64,000 nucleotides of DNA from Proteus hauseri ATCC 700826 (GCF_001654965.1 NZ_LXEV01000022.1:1-64000); one strand, 5' to 3'. Counted from the first letter of the stretch, positions 50,810 through 59,315 are shown. Numbers and translations: made by a program. The notes: generated by a model not told the origin, from the sequence alone.

Positions 50810-51172
50810 ATGAATGAAGACATTATTTTTACGGCAACGGAAGTTAATTGTTACATTGAAGACGATGTCACTATTATTGGAATAGGGGATGACCCGGTAT
50901 CGCCTGAACATTTTATAATTCTTTCAAGATTTGATGAAGAAGATGAAGATATTGATAATTCTATTGGATTTATGACTCATTTATCTGATATCGAAACAAT
51001 TAATGCGATAAAGCAAATTACATTAAGTCGAGAAAAAGTCATTTTTTCATTAACGACTGATATTAAAATTTCAATCAATCTAGAAATTGATGATAGCCAT
51101 TTTACTCATTTACACGAGTATTTATTACTTATTATCAAAGACAGTTCAATTAAGTTAATTGTAAAACAATAA
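50810..51172 (+). CDS. Small acidic protein of unknown function
   Basis: The 120-residue protein is strongly acidic with alternating hydrophobic residues (HFIILSRFDEEDEDIDN, VIFSLTTDIKISINLEIDD), so a mainly beta fold is likely. No signal peptide or membrane segment is seen. The overall look (short, acidic, IILxR motif) resembles contact-dependent immunity proteins of the Imm10 type, but I could not confirm this. It is inserted between fumC and tus, adjacent in E. coli. It has a ribosome binding site (TTAGGA) and shares a bidirectional terminator with tus. Confidence 0.6.
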   Translation: MNEDIIFTATEVNCYIEDDVTIIGIGDDPVSPEHFIILSRFDEEDEDIDNSIGFMTHLSDIETINAIKQITLSREKVIFSLTTDIKISINLEIDDSHFTHLHEYLLLIIKDSSIKLIVKQ

Positions 51173-51186
51173 TATCAATAAGTACC

Positions 51187-51219
51187 AAAATAGAAAGAGC
51201 CTATTGGCTCTCTATTTTT
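51187..51219. terminator. Bidirectional terminator between the acidic-protein gene and tus
   Basis: AAAATAG..AGAGCC pairs with GGCTCT..CTATTTT around a TATT loop, with one inner mismatch. Both sides have A/T runs suited to termination. The TAG stop of tus lies inside the stem. Confidence 0.85.
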
Positions 51220-52141
51220 CAAGATATAAATGCATCCTTGGAATAATAAGTTCTAAACTTTTTGCTTTAGGGCGATGACGGATTTGAATGTTATCCACAT
51301 CGTAATCTGAAAGCTCACCGATAACAGGTTTAAAATCTTGCTCTTTATCGATGTAAAATACCAATAAAGGTAGAGGGCAGGCATATTGAACCTGTTTTTG
51401 AATTTCTGAATACCAAACTCTGGCAATAGGTTGCACTTTTACTGGCCGTTTTATTTTTAATTTTGCAGTTTCGGGTAACTGAGAAAGAGTAATAATCTCT
51501 TTATCAAGTCGTTCAGCCCATTGCTCGCTGGTATAAGGTGGAACAGCGCGATTGGCTTCACGGCTTTTTCCTAATTGAGCGAGTATTTCATTACGGGTTA
51601 AATTCTTAATAATATTCTTATTTGCCCAACCAAAACGAACGGTATCAGGATCAGAAAGTAGGGTGAGGGTACGATAGGCATTCAATGTAATTAATCCTTT
51701 TAATTGATTATGAACAAAATCAAATCGTTCTTCCTTAGAAATGCCAGACTCTTTTGTCACAATTAAAGATAACTGCTTTTTAAGTGTATTAATACGCTTA
51801 ACCACGGCATCAACCGCTTTAAACTCCTTGTTACTGGTGCTAAAACAAAGAGCTCCAGGTAAACGAACGGCTCGTTTGCTGCTAATATGTGGGGCATTAT
51901 CGTAAATAAATAAATTCGCAATTAGTTTTAAGGCTAATTCAAGTGCTTGTTCATTATAAGAGGGAGATACTGTTATTTGCGTGATTTCATCATGTTCTTC
52001 ATCTTTGCTCACATCGGGTAATTCGAAAACAGCAGAAGGTAATAAAGTTAGCGTTTTAAGATGTTGATTTAAAATATTTATCTCATCTTCTAATTGTTTA
52101 AAGCAGTGATTAAATTGCGCTATCAAATCATACTTACTCAT
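51212..52141 (-). CDS. tus: Replication terminus site-binding protein Tus
   Basis: Tus binds Ter sites and blocks the replicative helicase in one direction, trapping forks in the terminus. The 309-residue length equals E. coli Tus. Recognisable stretches include DLIAQFNHCFKQLE at the start, RFGWANKNIIKNLTRNEILAQL in the middle (cited as FGWANKNIIKNLTR) and the C-terminal DNA-contact region IQIRHRPKAKSLELIIPRMHLY (cited as RHRPKAKSLELIIP). A Ter site lies 12 bases upstream of its start codon, so autorepression is expected, as in E. coli. Confidence 0.95.
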   Translation of the reverse strand: MSKYDLIAQFNHCFKQLEDEINILNQHLKTLTLLPSAVFELPDVSKDEEHDEITQITVSPSYNEQALELALKLIANLFIYDNAPHISSKRAVRLPGALCFSTSNKEFKAVDAVVKRINTLKKQLSLIVTKESGISKEERFDFVHNQLKGLITLNAYRTLTLLSDPDTVRFGWANKNIIKNLTRNEILAQLGKSREANRAVPPYTSEQWAERLDKEIITLSQLPETAKLKIKRPVKVQPIARVWYSEIQKQVQYACPLPLLVFYIDKEQDFKPVIGELSDYDVDNIQIRHRPKAKSLELIIPRMHLYLEK

Positions 52142-52152
52142 TATTCTTACCC

Positions 52153-52175
52153 TTATTAGTTACAACATACAATTA
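52153..52175 (-). promoter_or_regulatory. Ter site in the tus promoter region
   Basis: The minus strand reads TGTATGTTGTAACTAA, matching the core of the E. coli Ter consensus (AGTATGTTGTAACTAAAG) at all but the first and last few bases. Its position before tus corresponds to TerB. By the known polarity of Ter (the GTATG end is the blocking face), forks travelling leftward, from the dif side, would be stopped. Forks travelling rightward would pass. Confidence 0.92.
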
Positions 52176-52253
52176 GTCTTAATTCCAAATATTACATTAG
52201 CCACAGAGTTAAGTACATCGCTTAATAGGGGGAAAATTGAAATAAAAGCCGCA

Positions 52254-52273
52254 TACTGTATATATATACAGTA
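52254..52273. promoter_or_regulatory. LexA (SOS) box
   Basis: The 20-base sequence TACTGTATATATATACAGTA is a perfect palindrome identical to the E. coli LexA consensus. It overlaps a possible -10 (TATATA, 52261-52266) served by TTGAAA at 52237-52242. Because it is symmetrical, it could repress a rightward transcript (the small ORF), a leftward one (tus, 113 bases away), or both. Confidence 0.9.
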
Positions 52274-52456
52274 TTGGGTAAAAAGGGCATTTTCCTCATC
52301 ATATTTCTTACGGTTATGCTTGTTTGGTTGTTTTTAGTTCTATTTTGGTTTGTTTTATCATCAGATTATTGGTGTGGGCATTTGTTTACTATATATTTCC
52401 CACGACCTAGTTTCGATAATGACAGTTTTCTTCTAAAATTAGAGAAAAAGAAGTAA
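52274..52456 (+). CDS. Putative SOS-controlled small hydrophobic protein
   Basis: A frame directly after the LexA box encodes up to 60 residues from TTG 52274, or 46 residues from the first ATG at 52316. Residues 5-29 of the long form are hydrophobic and rich in Leu, Phe, Val and Trp (VMLVWLFLVLFWFVL), giving one membrane helix. The tail has aromatic and acidic residues and ends KLEKKK. The TTG has no ribosome binding site and would lie close to the transcript start; the ATG has only a poor one, so the true start is uncertain. The LexA box and membrane helix recall SOS-induced membrane toxins such as TisB and small division inhibitors, but there is no recognisable homology. Confidence 0.45.
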   Translation: MGKKGIFLIIFLTVMLVWLFLVLFWFVLSSDYWCGHLFTIYFPRPSFDNDSFLLKLEKKK

Positions 52457-52596
52457 GCCAAAAGAAGGGTCGTGCGATAAAAGTTTGATAATAGGCATGT
52501 CGGTTATTCTTATAGATATAAACATGGTCTACTATTTAAAAATAGTAATGCAAATTAGCAATTGTATTATCAGTCGCTATTTATCTTTTAGATAAA

Positions 52597-53874
52597 TCAT
52601 TGGGCCACTTTATCCAGATGAAATGCAATTAATAGTGCAGCTGACATTAAAAATGCAATAAATAATCCCACACCAAGCCAACCAAAGTTAACCCAAAATA
52701 CGCCACCTAAAGTGCCCGCTAAACTAGAGCCTGCATAATAAGTAAATAAATATAACGATGATGCTTGAGCTCGTCCTCTTTTAGCTCGACGTCCAACCCA
52801 GCTACTAGCGACTGCATGTGCAGCAAAAAAACCCGTGGTAAGAATAAGCATCCCAATAAAAATGACAGGTAATAATTCTACTAATGTAATCAGTATTCCA
52901 ACTAACATCATAGTAATACCGGCAATAAACACTTTACCTAAACCATATTTAGTTGTTAATAATCCAGCTTTAGAAGCGCTATAAGTACCACTAAGATAAA
53001 CCAGAGAAATTAAACCAACAGTAGTTTGGCTTAAGGAATAAGGAGCATCTAATAAACGATAACCAATATAGTTAAATAAAGTGACAAAGCCGCCCATTAA
53101 TAACCCGCCTTCAATAAACAGTAAAGGCAAACCTTTATCTCTAAAATGTAATTTAGTGGTGATAAGTAAGTTACGTGGTTTTAATGTTGAAGGCCTAAAA
53201 TGCTGCGACGCAGGTAATATTCTCCAAAATATAATGGCAGCTAACAGTGCAAAAATTCCTAAAATAACAACAGATAAACGCCAAGAATAATAATCACTTA
53301 GTACTCCTGTTATTACCCGACCGCTCATTCCACCAATTGAATTACCACTAATATATAAACCCATCGATAGCGCTAAATAAGCAGGATGAATTTCTTCACT
53401 TAAATATGTCATTGCTACCGCAGCAACGCCACTTAAGGAAAGACCAACTAGTGCACGAGTGATCAAAATACCTGTCCAGCTATTCATGGTGGCACTTAAT
53501 AAAGTAAAGAATGCAGCACAAAAAAGCGCGATCACCATGACATTTTTGCGACCAAAAGCATCAGATAAAGGTCCTGTGATTAATAGTCCACATGCCATTA
53601 ATGCAGTGGATAATGAAAGGGCAAGGCTACTTGTTGCTGGGCTTATTGAAAATTCATCAGATAACACAGGCAAAATAGGTTGAACAAAATAGAGCAAGGC
53701 AAATGTCGCTAGGCCGACCATAAAAAATGACACTGTCACTTTTATATAAAGTGCATCGTCTCGTTGAATATAATGTTTAGGGTTAACAGAGTGAGAGGAC
53801 TCTTCTTTCAGTGCATTTAGTGGTATATCCGCATCTAGCTTTATACTTTTTCTACCTATTTCTTGCGTATCCAT
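52597..53874 (-). CDS. ynfM: MFS transporter, YnfM-like
   Basis: This 12-helix major facilitator protein has 425 residues (E. coli YnfM 417). The motif A-type loop GPLSDAFGRKNVMV is near residue 102, and GLSLSGVAAVAMTYLSEEI and SGRVITGVLSDYYSWR follow. YnfM belongs to the drug/metabolite exporter group related to arabinose exporters; the substrate is unknown. It is divergent from a LysR gene, the same pair (ynfL-ynfM) as in E. coli, suggesting regulation by that protein. A hydrophilic N-terminus of about 45 residues precedes the first helix. Confidence 0.88.
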   Translation of the reverse strand: MDTQEIGRKSIKLDADIPLNALKEESSHSVNPKHYIQRDDALYIKVTVSFFMVGLATFALLYFVQPILPVLSDEFSISPATSSLALSLSTALMACGLLITGPLSDAFGRKNVMVIALFCAAFFTLLSATMNSWTGILITRALVGLSLSGVAAVAMTYLSEEIHPAYLALSMGLYISGNSIGGMSGRVITGVLSDYYSWRLSVVILGIFALLAAIIFWRILPASQHFRPSTLKPRNLLITTKLHFRDKGLPLLFIEGGLLMGGFVTLFNYIGYRLLDAPYSLSQTTVGLISLVYLSGTYSASKAGLLTTKYGLGKVFIAGITMMLVGILITLVELLPVIFIGMLILTTGFFAAHAVASSWVGRRAKRGRAQASSLYLFTYYAGSSLAGTLGGVFWVNFGWLGVGLFIAFLMSAALLIAFHLDKVAQ

Positions 53875-54001
53875 ATTAATTTAGCGTCCATTAGTTAAAT
53901 TTGATTTGTATCAATGTTAGAAATATTTGATTTTTTTGTCTAATATATTAATCATTAAGAATAATATTTTTAAAGTATCATTGATTGTATGATGAGGGAT
54001 T

Positions 54002-54916
54002 GTGAATATTGAACTTAGGCATTTGCGTTATTTTATTGCTGTAGCTGAAGAACTACATTTTGGTAAAGCTGCTGAACGATTAAATATTTCTCAGCCACCT
54101 TTAAGTCAACAAATACAAGCGCTTGAAAATGAAATTGGCGCGAGATTGCTTGAAAGAACAAATCGTTCAGTTTCTTTAACACCCGCAGGACAAATGTTTT
54201 TAAAGGAGTCTTATCAAGTCTTAGCGCAAGTTAATGCTGCCGCAATGCGAGCATCTCGAATGGAAAAAGGTGAGTTGGGTGAAATTTCGATAGGATTTAC
54301 GTCGACGACTCCGTTTATGCATTTAGTGACATTAAGTTTACGTCAATTTAGAGAAAACTATCCTGAAGTTGGTATTCATATGCATCAAATGAATACAAAA
54401 CAACAAATTCCACCGTTGGTCACAGGCCGTATTGATTTAGGTATTATGCGAAATACGGTGTTGCCCGATACCTTACACCACCAGCTATTGTTTCGTGAAC
54501 CTTTTATTTTGGCTGTGTATGAAGGCCATCCTCTATTGGCTTATAAAGAAACGGGCGTGAATATTCATGATATTGGCCAATATCCCTTTGTCTTTTTTGA
54601 ACGTGATGTCGGTACTGCGCTTTATGATGAAATAATTCAACTGCTTAGTTTATCGGGGATCACGCCAACAATAGCTCAAGAGGCTGGGGAAGCAATGACT
54701 ATTCTTGGGTTAGTTGCCGCAGGATTAGGAATATCAATTGTAACTGAATCATTTACACGGATGAAAGTTGATGGTGTGCATTACTTGCGTTTTGCAAACT
54801 CTCAGGCATTTTCTGAGGTTTGGTTAGTCTCTCATAAACAAAGAACAATTCCTGCTGCCGCAAATAGATTGACACAATTATTATTGAAAAATATCTTTGA
54901 TTATCAAAAATCTTGA
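54002..54916 (+). CDS. ynfL: LysR-family regulator, YnfL-like
   Basis: The 304-residue protein begins with GTG at 54002. The winged-helix DNA-binding domain occupies residues 1-60 (ELRHLRYFIAVAEELHFGKAA, cited as LRYFIAVAEELHFGKAAERL, then SQPPLSQQIQALE). The rest is the periplasmic-binding-like effector domain (IGFTSTTPFMHLVTLSLRQF and later AAGLGISIVTES). Divergent orientation to the MFS gene with a 127-base gap implies it controls that gene and itself. The name rests on synteny. Confidence 0.88.
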   Translation: MNIELRHLRYFIAVAEELHFGKAAERLNISQPPLSQQIQALENEIGARLLERTNRSVSLTPAGQMFLKESYQVLAQVNAAAMRASRMEKGELGEISIGFTSTTPFMHLVTLSLRQFRENYPEVGIHMHQMNTKQQIPPLVTGRIDLGIMRNTVLPDTLHHQLLFREPFILAVYEGHPLLAYKETGVNIHDIGQYPFVFFERDVGTALYDEIIQLLSLSGITPTIAQEAGEAMTILGLVAAGLGISIVTESFTRMKVDGVHYLRFANSQAFSEVWLVSHKQRTIPAAANRLTQLLLKNIFDYQKS

Positions 54917-55044
54917 TCCGCCAGTGTTTTAGAATCTGATTTTTATGTAGTATTGTACAACAATCACAAGTTAGCGACATAATCGATAAAAAGATTTATT
55001 TGGAGCTGTGAATTAATTAAGGCTTCTATTAAGGATGACATATA

Positions 55045-56256
55045 ATGGGGAACCAACCTAGCCATATTGATCACGTAAAACAATTTAATCTGGGAGCTGT
55101 CTTCCGGTTAATTGATGAGCATGGTCCAATTTCTCGGATTTCCCTTTCTAAAAAAGCTGAGCTCGCACCTGCAAGTATTACTAAAATTACCCGGGAATTA
55201 GTAGAAGCACATCTTATTCATGAAACAGAATTTTCTGGCCTAGGTTTTCGTGGCAGGCCCGCTGTTGGATTAAAACTAGAGAGCAACGGGTGGCATTTTC
55301 TTTGTATTCGTATCAATGATGGTAATTTGTTATTTAGCTTACGTGAATTAGATAGTAATTTAGTCGTTGAGGATACCTTTGATTTTCCTAAAAGTTACAG
55401 TGAAGATTTCCTACATCATTTCTTAAGTGCAATAGATAAATTTTTTGAACGTTATCAATCATATGTTGAGCGTTTAACAGCAATTAGTATCACTATGAAT
55501 GCAATTGTTGACCCAATAAGCGGTATTATTCATAGTTCACCTTATTATTGTGTTAAAGATATTCCTCTCGCTGAACAAATCCATAAAAAAACAGGTGTTT
55601 CTGTTTTTTTACAGCATAATGTAACCGCATGGACAATGGCTGAATCACTTTATGGTGCAGCTAAAAAAACAACTGATGTTTTACAAATCGTTATCGATGA
55701 TATCGTTGGTGCTGGGGTGATCACCAGCGGAAGAACGCTACATTCTAATAGTCACAGTGCAGTAGAAATTGGCCACACAAAAGTTATCGATTCTCAAAAT
55801 AGCTGTTATTGCGGTGCAAAAGGGTGTTTAGAAACGGAAATAGCCCTTCCTTATTTGCTGAAAAAGGCACAAGCCTTAGCGACAAAAAATCCAGATTCGT
55901 TGTTAAACCGTTATCCTATTACTGTTGAATCGTTGTGCGATGCTATTTTAGTGGGTGATACACAAGCAATAGAGATTATTAACTTAGTTGCTGATCGCTT
56001 AGGTTTTATTCTTGCGGTTATGGTAAATACCTTTAATCCTCATAAAATATTAATTGGTTCGCCACTTTGCCGAGCTAAGTCAATATTCTTTCCCTTACTT
56101 CTTCGTAATATTCAAAATCATGTATTACCTCGTTATGCACAAACATTAATTATTGAAGAAACTGAGCTTCGTAATAAAGGTACGCTACCTGCAGCTGCAT
56201 TAGTGAAAGAAGCTTTATATAACGGTTCTTTGTTAATTGAATTAATGCAAGGATAA
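55045..56256 (+). CDS. mlc: ROK-family transcriptional repressor Mlc
   Basis: Mlc represses ptsG, ptsHI, manXYZ and malT, and is removed from DNA by unphosphorylated PtsG. The 403-residue protein is near E. coli (406). The N-terminal winged helix (LFRLIDEHGPISRISLSKKAELAPAS, cited as HGPISRISLSKKA) is followed by the ROK domain. The zinc site CYCGAKGCLE is near residue 252, with the preceding His in EIGHTKVIDS. mlc-bioD2 is the same pair as mlc-ynfK in E. coli. Confidence 0.93.
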   Translation: MGNQPSHIDHVKQFNLGAVFRLIDEHGPISRISLSKKAELAPASITKITRELVEAHLIHETEFSGLGFRGRPAVGLKLESNGWHFLCIRINDGNLLFSLRELDSNLVVEDTFDFPKSYSEDFLHHFLSAIDKFFERYQSYVERLTAISITMNAIVDPISGIIHSSPYYCVKDIPLAEQIHKKTGVSVFLQHNVTAWTMAESLYGAAKKTTDVLQIVIDDIVGAGVITSGRTLHSNSHSAVEIGHTKVIDSQNSCYCGAKGCLETEIALPYLLKKAQALATKNPDSLLNRYPITVESLCDAILVGDTQAIEIINLVADRLGFILAVMVNTFNPHKILIGSPLCRAKSIFFPLLLRNIQNHVLPRYAQTLIIEETELRNKGTLPAAALVKEALYNGSLLIELMQG

Positions 56257-56453
56257 AATAAGCATAATAGAACGTAAAAAAAGTGTTTTGCATCTGTAAA
56301 TATGACAATTGATCATGACGGAATTCTCTATTTTATAGCAATTAACCAAAAAATTGAGCTATCTCAAGCCACAAGAAACGGTGTTACCCTAAACTCTAAT
56401 CTCTGTCATTTTTTGTGAACCTGATTTTATCTGTCATAACGGAAGTAAATTAT

Positions 56454-57125
56454 ATGTTAACACGTTTGTTTGTTACGGGGACAGATACCAACGTAGGTAA
56501 AACTGTTGTAACCCGAGCACTTCTTCAATCATTAAATCGCAGCGGGTCAACAGCAGTGGGTTTTAAACCTATCGCAACCGAATCACATGAAACGGTAGAG
56601 GGTGAGCGTAATCGTGATGCACAGATTATTCATAACTCTTCACCTGTTGAAGTTCGCTACGACGAAATTAATCCTATTTTGCTAGAGAACTGTTATTTAA
56701 GTAAAAATGAAATTGATTTTAATCAGATTTCAAATGAATTAAATAAATTAAGCCAAAAAGCAGAATGTGTTGTTATTGAAGGCAATGGTGGTTGGCGCTA
56801 TTTGCTTGATGATACAACTTTTTATTCTGAATGGGTCGTTAAAGAGCAAATACCTGTTATATTGGTTGTTGGTATTCAACCTGGTTGTGTTAACCACTCA
56901 ATTTTAACGGCACAATCTATTGCAAACGATGGCTTAAAATTAGTTGGTTGGGTTGCTAATAGAATTAACCCAGGATTACCTTATTATGCGAAAATTGTTG
57001 AAAGATTATCACAGCATATTCAAGCGCCGCTAATTGGTGAAATCCCTTATTTGTTACGTCCTGAAGAAAGAGACCTTTCTTGTTATCTTGATTTAAGTCA
57101 GCTAGAAATTGCTCAACCAGCTTAA
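56454..57125 (+). CDS. bioD: Dethiobiotin synthetase paralog (YnfK/BioD2 type)
   Basis: BioD closes the ureido ring of dethiobiotin from diaminopelargonate, CO2 and ATP. The start was set at ATG 56454 (TAACGGAAG upstream), giving 223 residues; an upstream ATG at 56415 is weaker. The P-loop VTGTDTNVGKTVVTRAL is at residue 7, ending in the catalytic Lys/Thr. EGNGGWRYLL and IPVILVVGIQPGCVNHSILTAQ (cited as VVGIQPGCVNHSILT) are further family blocks. It sits apart from a biotin operon and next to mlc, so it corresponds to the second enterobacterial copy. Confidence 0.9.
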   Translation: MLTRLFVTGTDTNVGKTVVTRALLQSLNRSGSTAVGFKPIATESHETVEGERNRDAQIIHNSSPVEVRYDEINPILLENCYLSKNEIDFNQISNELNKLSQKAECVVIEGNGGWRYLLDDTTFYSEWVVKEQIPVILVVGIQPGCVNHSILTAQSIANDGLKLVGWVANRINPGLPYYAKIVERLSQHIQAPLIGEIPYLLRPEERDLSCYLDLSQLEIAQPA

Positions 57126-57258
57126 ATTAATAGATAAGATTAAATTCAATAATATTGAATAGCATATTACTAGCTATAAAGAATTTATAAAGAAATAAGT
57201 AGTTGGGTAGGTATGCGTAAATTGTTCCGCTGAACTTTACGATAACTTGCTACGTTTT

Positions 57259-57300
57259 AAACGCCTAATGAAGAAACACATTGGGTGTTTTTATTTTTTA
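57259..57300 (+). terminator. bioD2 terminator
   Basis: The 12-bp stem with two G-U pairs described in the intergenic entry ends in a T-rich run. Confidence 0.82.
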
Positions 57301-57392
57301 GCTTATATAAAATGACAGCAAATTGTAATTGCAATGCACAGAAAGCATTAGTAGATTTAGAATCAATAGGTTCGCTATAGATTTAATTGCTG

Positions 57393-57425
57393 AAAAGGGC
57401 GCAAGAAAATTTGCGCCCTTTGTTA
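57393..57425 (-). terminator. Terminator of the DUF1161 gene
   Basis: An 11-bp perfect GC-rich stem, AAAGGGCGCAA with TTGCGCCCTTT and a 6-base loop, is followed by UUUUCAG on the leftward RNA. Confidence 0.85.
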
Positions 57426-57453
57426 TTTTATATAGTCATAAAAATCTTAATGA

Positions 57454-57690
57454 TTAATGACGAGTGTAAATGATCTTTTTAGAGTCATTTTCACAAGTAC
57501 CTACGACTTTACCTTCAGTCTGTGCAACTTGATCATTTTCTACTACAACTAGTGTAAAGTTAGCAGCAGGTACACCATTGTTTACAATTTTTTGTTGAAT
57601 GGCATCAACAACTTCATCACAACCTGCATTAGCAGCTAATGGTGCAAATGCAAACATTGATACCATGGCAGCAAATAGATATTTTTTCAT
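57454..57690 (-). CDS. ynfD: DUF1161 periplasmic protein (YnfD-like)
   Basis: The 78-residue product has a signal peptide ending APLAANA, so the mature protein (about 55 residues) is periplasmic. ATG 57690 was chosen because AAGGAG lies 8 bases upstream. The mature part begins GCDEVVDAIQQKIVNNGVP and contains one further Cys (VGTCEND), the two-Cys pattern of DUF1161. Its function is unknown. A second small exported protein gene lies just upstream on the same strand. Confidence 0.85.
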   Translation of the reverse strand: MKKYLFAAMVSMFAFAPLAANAGCDEVVDAIQQKIVNNGVPAANFTLVVVENDQVAQTEGKVVGTCENDSKKIIYTRH

Positions 57691-57741
57691 ATTAATCACT
57701 CCTTGTTTTATTGCAAAACATCATTGTTTCGCAGATTTAGT

Positions 57742-58098
57742 TTATGGGTTAACTGGACGGCCTGTATTGCTATCTAAGCAGCGTCTTGTCTCTGATTCCC
57801 AATATGCATAGATATTGGCACTTTTCAAACATGCATCACGTTCATCAATTGCTTTATCTAGCTTATTAAATTCGATTTTTTCACGCTCATTAACTTGAGA
57901 ACGAAGGTCTCGTTTTTGATCCCAATCTTCTTTTAATTGTCTTGCTTGCTCTTTATCTAAAGAGTTTTCATAGCCATTGCCATTGATGGTGACATTTGTT
58001 GAGGCAACAGAAGAAAAAGAAGACACTGATAAACCAAAGAATAAAGAGAGGAACAATAAAGTCCCAGTTACTTTTTTCTTGGTAAAAATATTTATCAT
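57742..58098 (-). CDS. ynfB: DUF1283 exported protein (YnfB-like)
   Basis: The 118-residue product has an N-terminal signal ([21 protein letters not shown], cited as [14 protein letters not shown]). A charged helical segment ([19 protein letters not shown], then [18 protein letters not shown]) and two Cys residues near the end ([29 protein letters not shown]) define the DUF1283 family. Function unknown; a periplasmic location is inferred. AGAGGA precedes the ATG. It lies 51 bases upstream of the DUF1161 gene on the same strand, as related genes do in E. coli. Confidence 0.85.
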   Translation of the reverse strand: MINIFTKKKVTGTLLFLSLFFGLSVSSFSSVASTNVTINGNGYENSLDKEQARQLKEDWDQKRDLRSQVNEREKIEFNKLDKAIDERDACLKSANIYAYWESETRRCLDSNTGRPVNP

Positions 58099-58199
58099 GA
58101 TTGATATCCTCTAAAAATAAATGCGGCTACAGTGTCAATGACTATTCTATACTAATAATTATATCTGATTTCTTAACAGAAAATGAATTTTCAGTGCGC

Positions 58200-58949
58200 T
58201 TAGTTTTGTCGATGAACACTTAATCCAGCAAAAGACTGGCTTACTGGCATCATTTCTAATGTATTAATATTAACATGAGCGGGTAATGTAGCAGTCCAAT
58301 AAACGGCTTCTGCGATATCTTCTGGTGTTAATGCGTTTGCACCAGAATAAGTTTGCTCAACTTTATTGGCATCACCTTTAAAGCGAACTAATGAAAATTC
58401 TGTACCGCCCACAAGGCCTGGTTCAATATCAGTTACACGAACTTTCTTGCCCTGAAGATCTGCGCGCAATCCTAAGCTAAATTGTTTAACAAAAGCCTTT
58501 GTTGCACCATAAACATTCCCCCCCATATAAGGCCAAGATGCAGCGGTTGAACTAATATTAATAATATGACCTTGGTTTTTCTCTACCATTAAAGGCAAAA
58601 TTGCGCGAGTGACATGAACTAGACCTTTGTTATTAGTATCGATCATGATATCCCAATCATCAAGACTGGCTTTATCAGCAGTATTTAAGCCTAACGCTAA
58701 ACCCGCGTTATTAACTAATACATCTATAGATTGCCATTTTTCCGGTAGATGTGAATAGATTTCAGCCACAGCTTTTTTATCAGTAACATCGAGTTGTAAA
58801 GGATAAAATTGCTCGCCAAGCTCTTTATGCAAATGTTTTAATTTATCAAGACGACGCGCAGTACCAATGACTTTATGACCATGACTAATAAAGTGGCGAG
58901 CGATAGCTTCACCAAAACCAGCAGAAGCACCCGTAATAAATATAATCAT
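58200..58949 (-). CDS. ydfG: NADP-dependent 3-hydroxy acid dehydrogenase YdfG
   Basis: YdfG oxidises L-allo-threonine and other 3-hydroxy acids with NADP+, and also reduces malonic semialdehyde in the Rut pathway. The 249-residue SDR protein has ITGASAGFGEAIARHF at residue 3 (cofactor motif), NNAGLALG, and the catalytic set NISSTAASWPYMGGNVYGATKAFVKQ, cited as SSTAASWPYMGGNVYGATK. DIEPGLVGGTEF and the Arg following IGTARR (NADP phosphate binding) are also in place. Confidence 0.94.
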   Translation of the reverse strand: MIIFITGASAGFGEAIARHFISHGHKVIGTARRLDKLKHLHKELGEQFYPLQLDVTDKKAVAEIYSHLPEKWQSIDVLVNNAGLALGLNTADKASLDDWDIMIDTNNKGLVHVTRAILPLMVEKNQGHIINISSTAASWPYMGGNVYGATKAFVKQFSLGLRADLQGKKVRVTDIEPGLVGGTEFSLVRFKGDANKVEQTYSGANALTPEDIAEAVYWTATLPAHVNINTLEMMPVSQSFAGLSVHRQN

Positions 58950-59085
58950 TTAATTACCCTCAATCGTTATAATAATGAAAGTAGAAAGGTATCGATAAAA
59001 AGAGTCAAGTTGAAAAAAATGCTTTGCAATAAATCAGTCTAAAAATAGGGTTCTTTACTAATGAAAAATATTTTTATCTTCAATA

Positions 59086-59304
59086 TTAAGATATTGATCT
59101 GTTTTTAACTGGGAAATAAATAGGTTTTTTTACTTGATATTTATGAACTCTAAATTTACTGCGTAGAAATATCATCATAATAAAGAGATAACTTATCGCG
59201 ACGATAGCAATTGTAGGCGATAAAAGAAAGCAGAAGTAACATAAGAGTAATGTTGCAAAAATACGGATTAAATCACTAAATGAATTATATAGTTTCCACA
59301 TCAT
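59086..59304 (-). CDS. Putative small membrane protein
   Basis: The 72-residue frame starts with two ATG codons and has two hydrophobic stretches (IFATLLLCYFCFLLSP and IAIVAISYLFIMMIFL), then a basic tail (KFRVHKYQVKKPIY). No ribosome binding site precedes it. A 14-bp hairpin (59316-59347) ends only 12 bases before the start, which would interfere with initiation. Real expression is therefore uncertain. Function unknown. Confidence 0.4.
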   Translation of the reverse strand: MMWKLYNSFSDLIRIFATLLLCYFCFLLSPTIAIVAISYLFIMMIFLRSKFRVHKYQVKKPIYFPVKNRSIS

Positions 59305-59315
59305 TTAATAGTTCG

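Larger units (their letters stand above)
57126..57453. other. Intergenic region bioD2 to ynfD-like, two terminators
   Basis: These 328 bases lie between convergent genes. A 12-bp stem with two wobble pairs, AAACGCCTAATG (57259-57270) with CATTGGGTGTTT (57279-57290), followed by TTATTTTTT, ends bioD2. A second hairpin, AAAGGGCGCAA with TTGCGCCCTTT (57394-57421), ends the leftward gene. Between them nothing was recognised. Confidence 0.75.

Noticed and set aside
50855-50872. AAGACGATGTCAC as a possible matS
   Set aside because: Two mismatches in the first half-site, within coding sequence.
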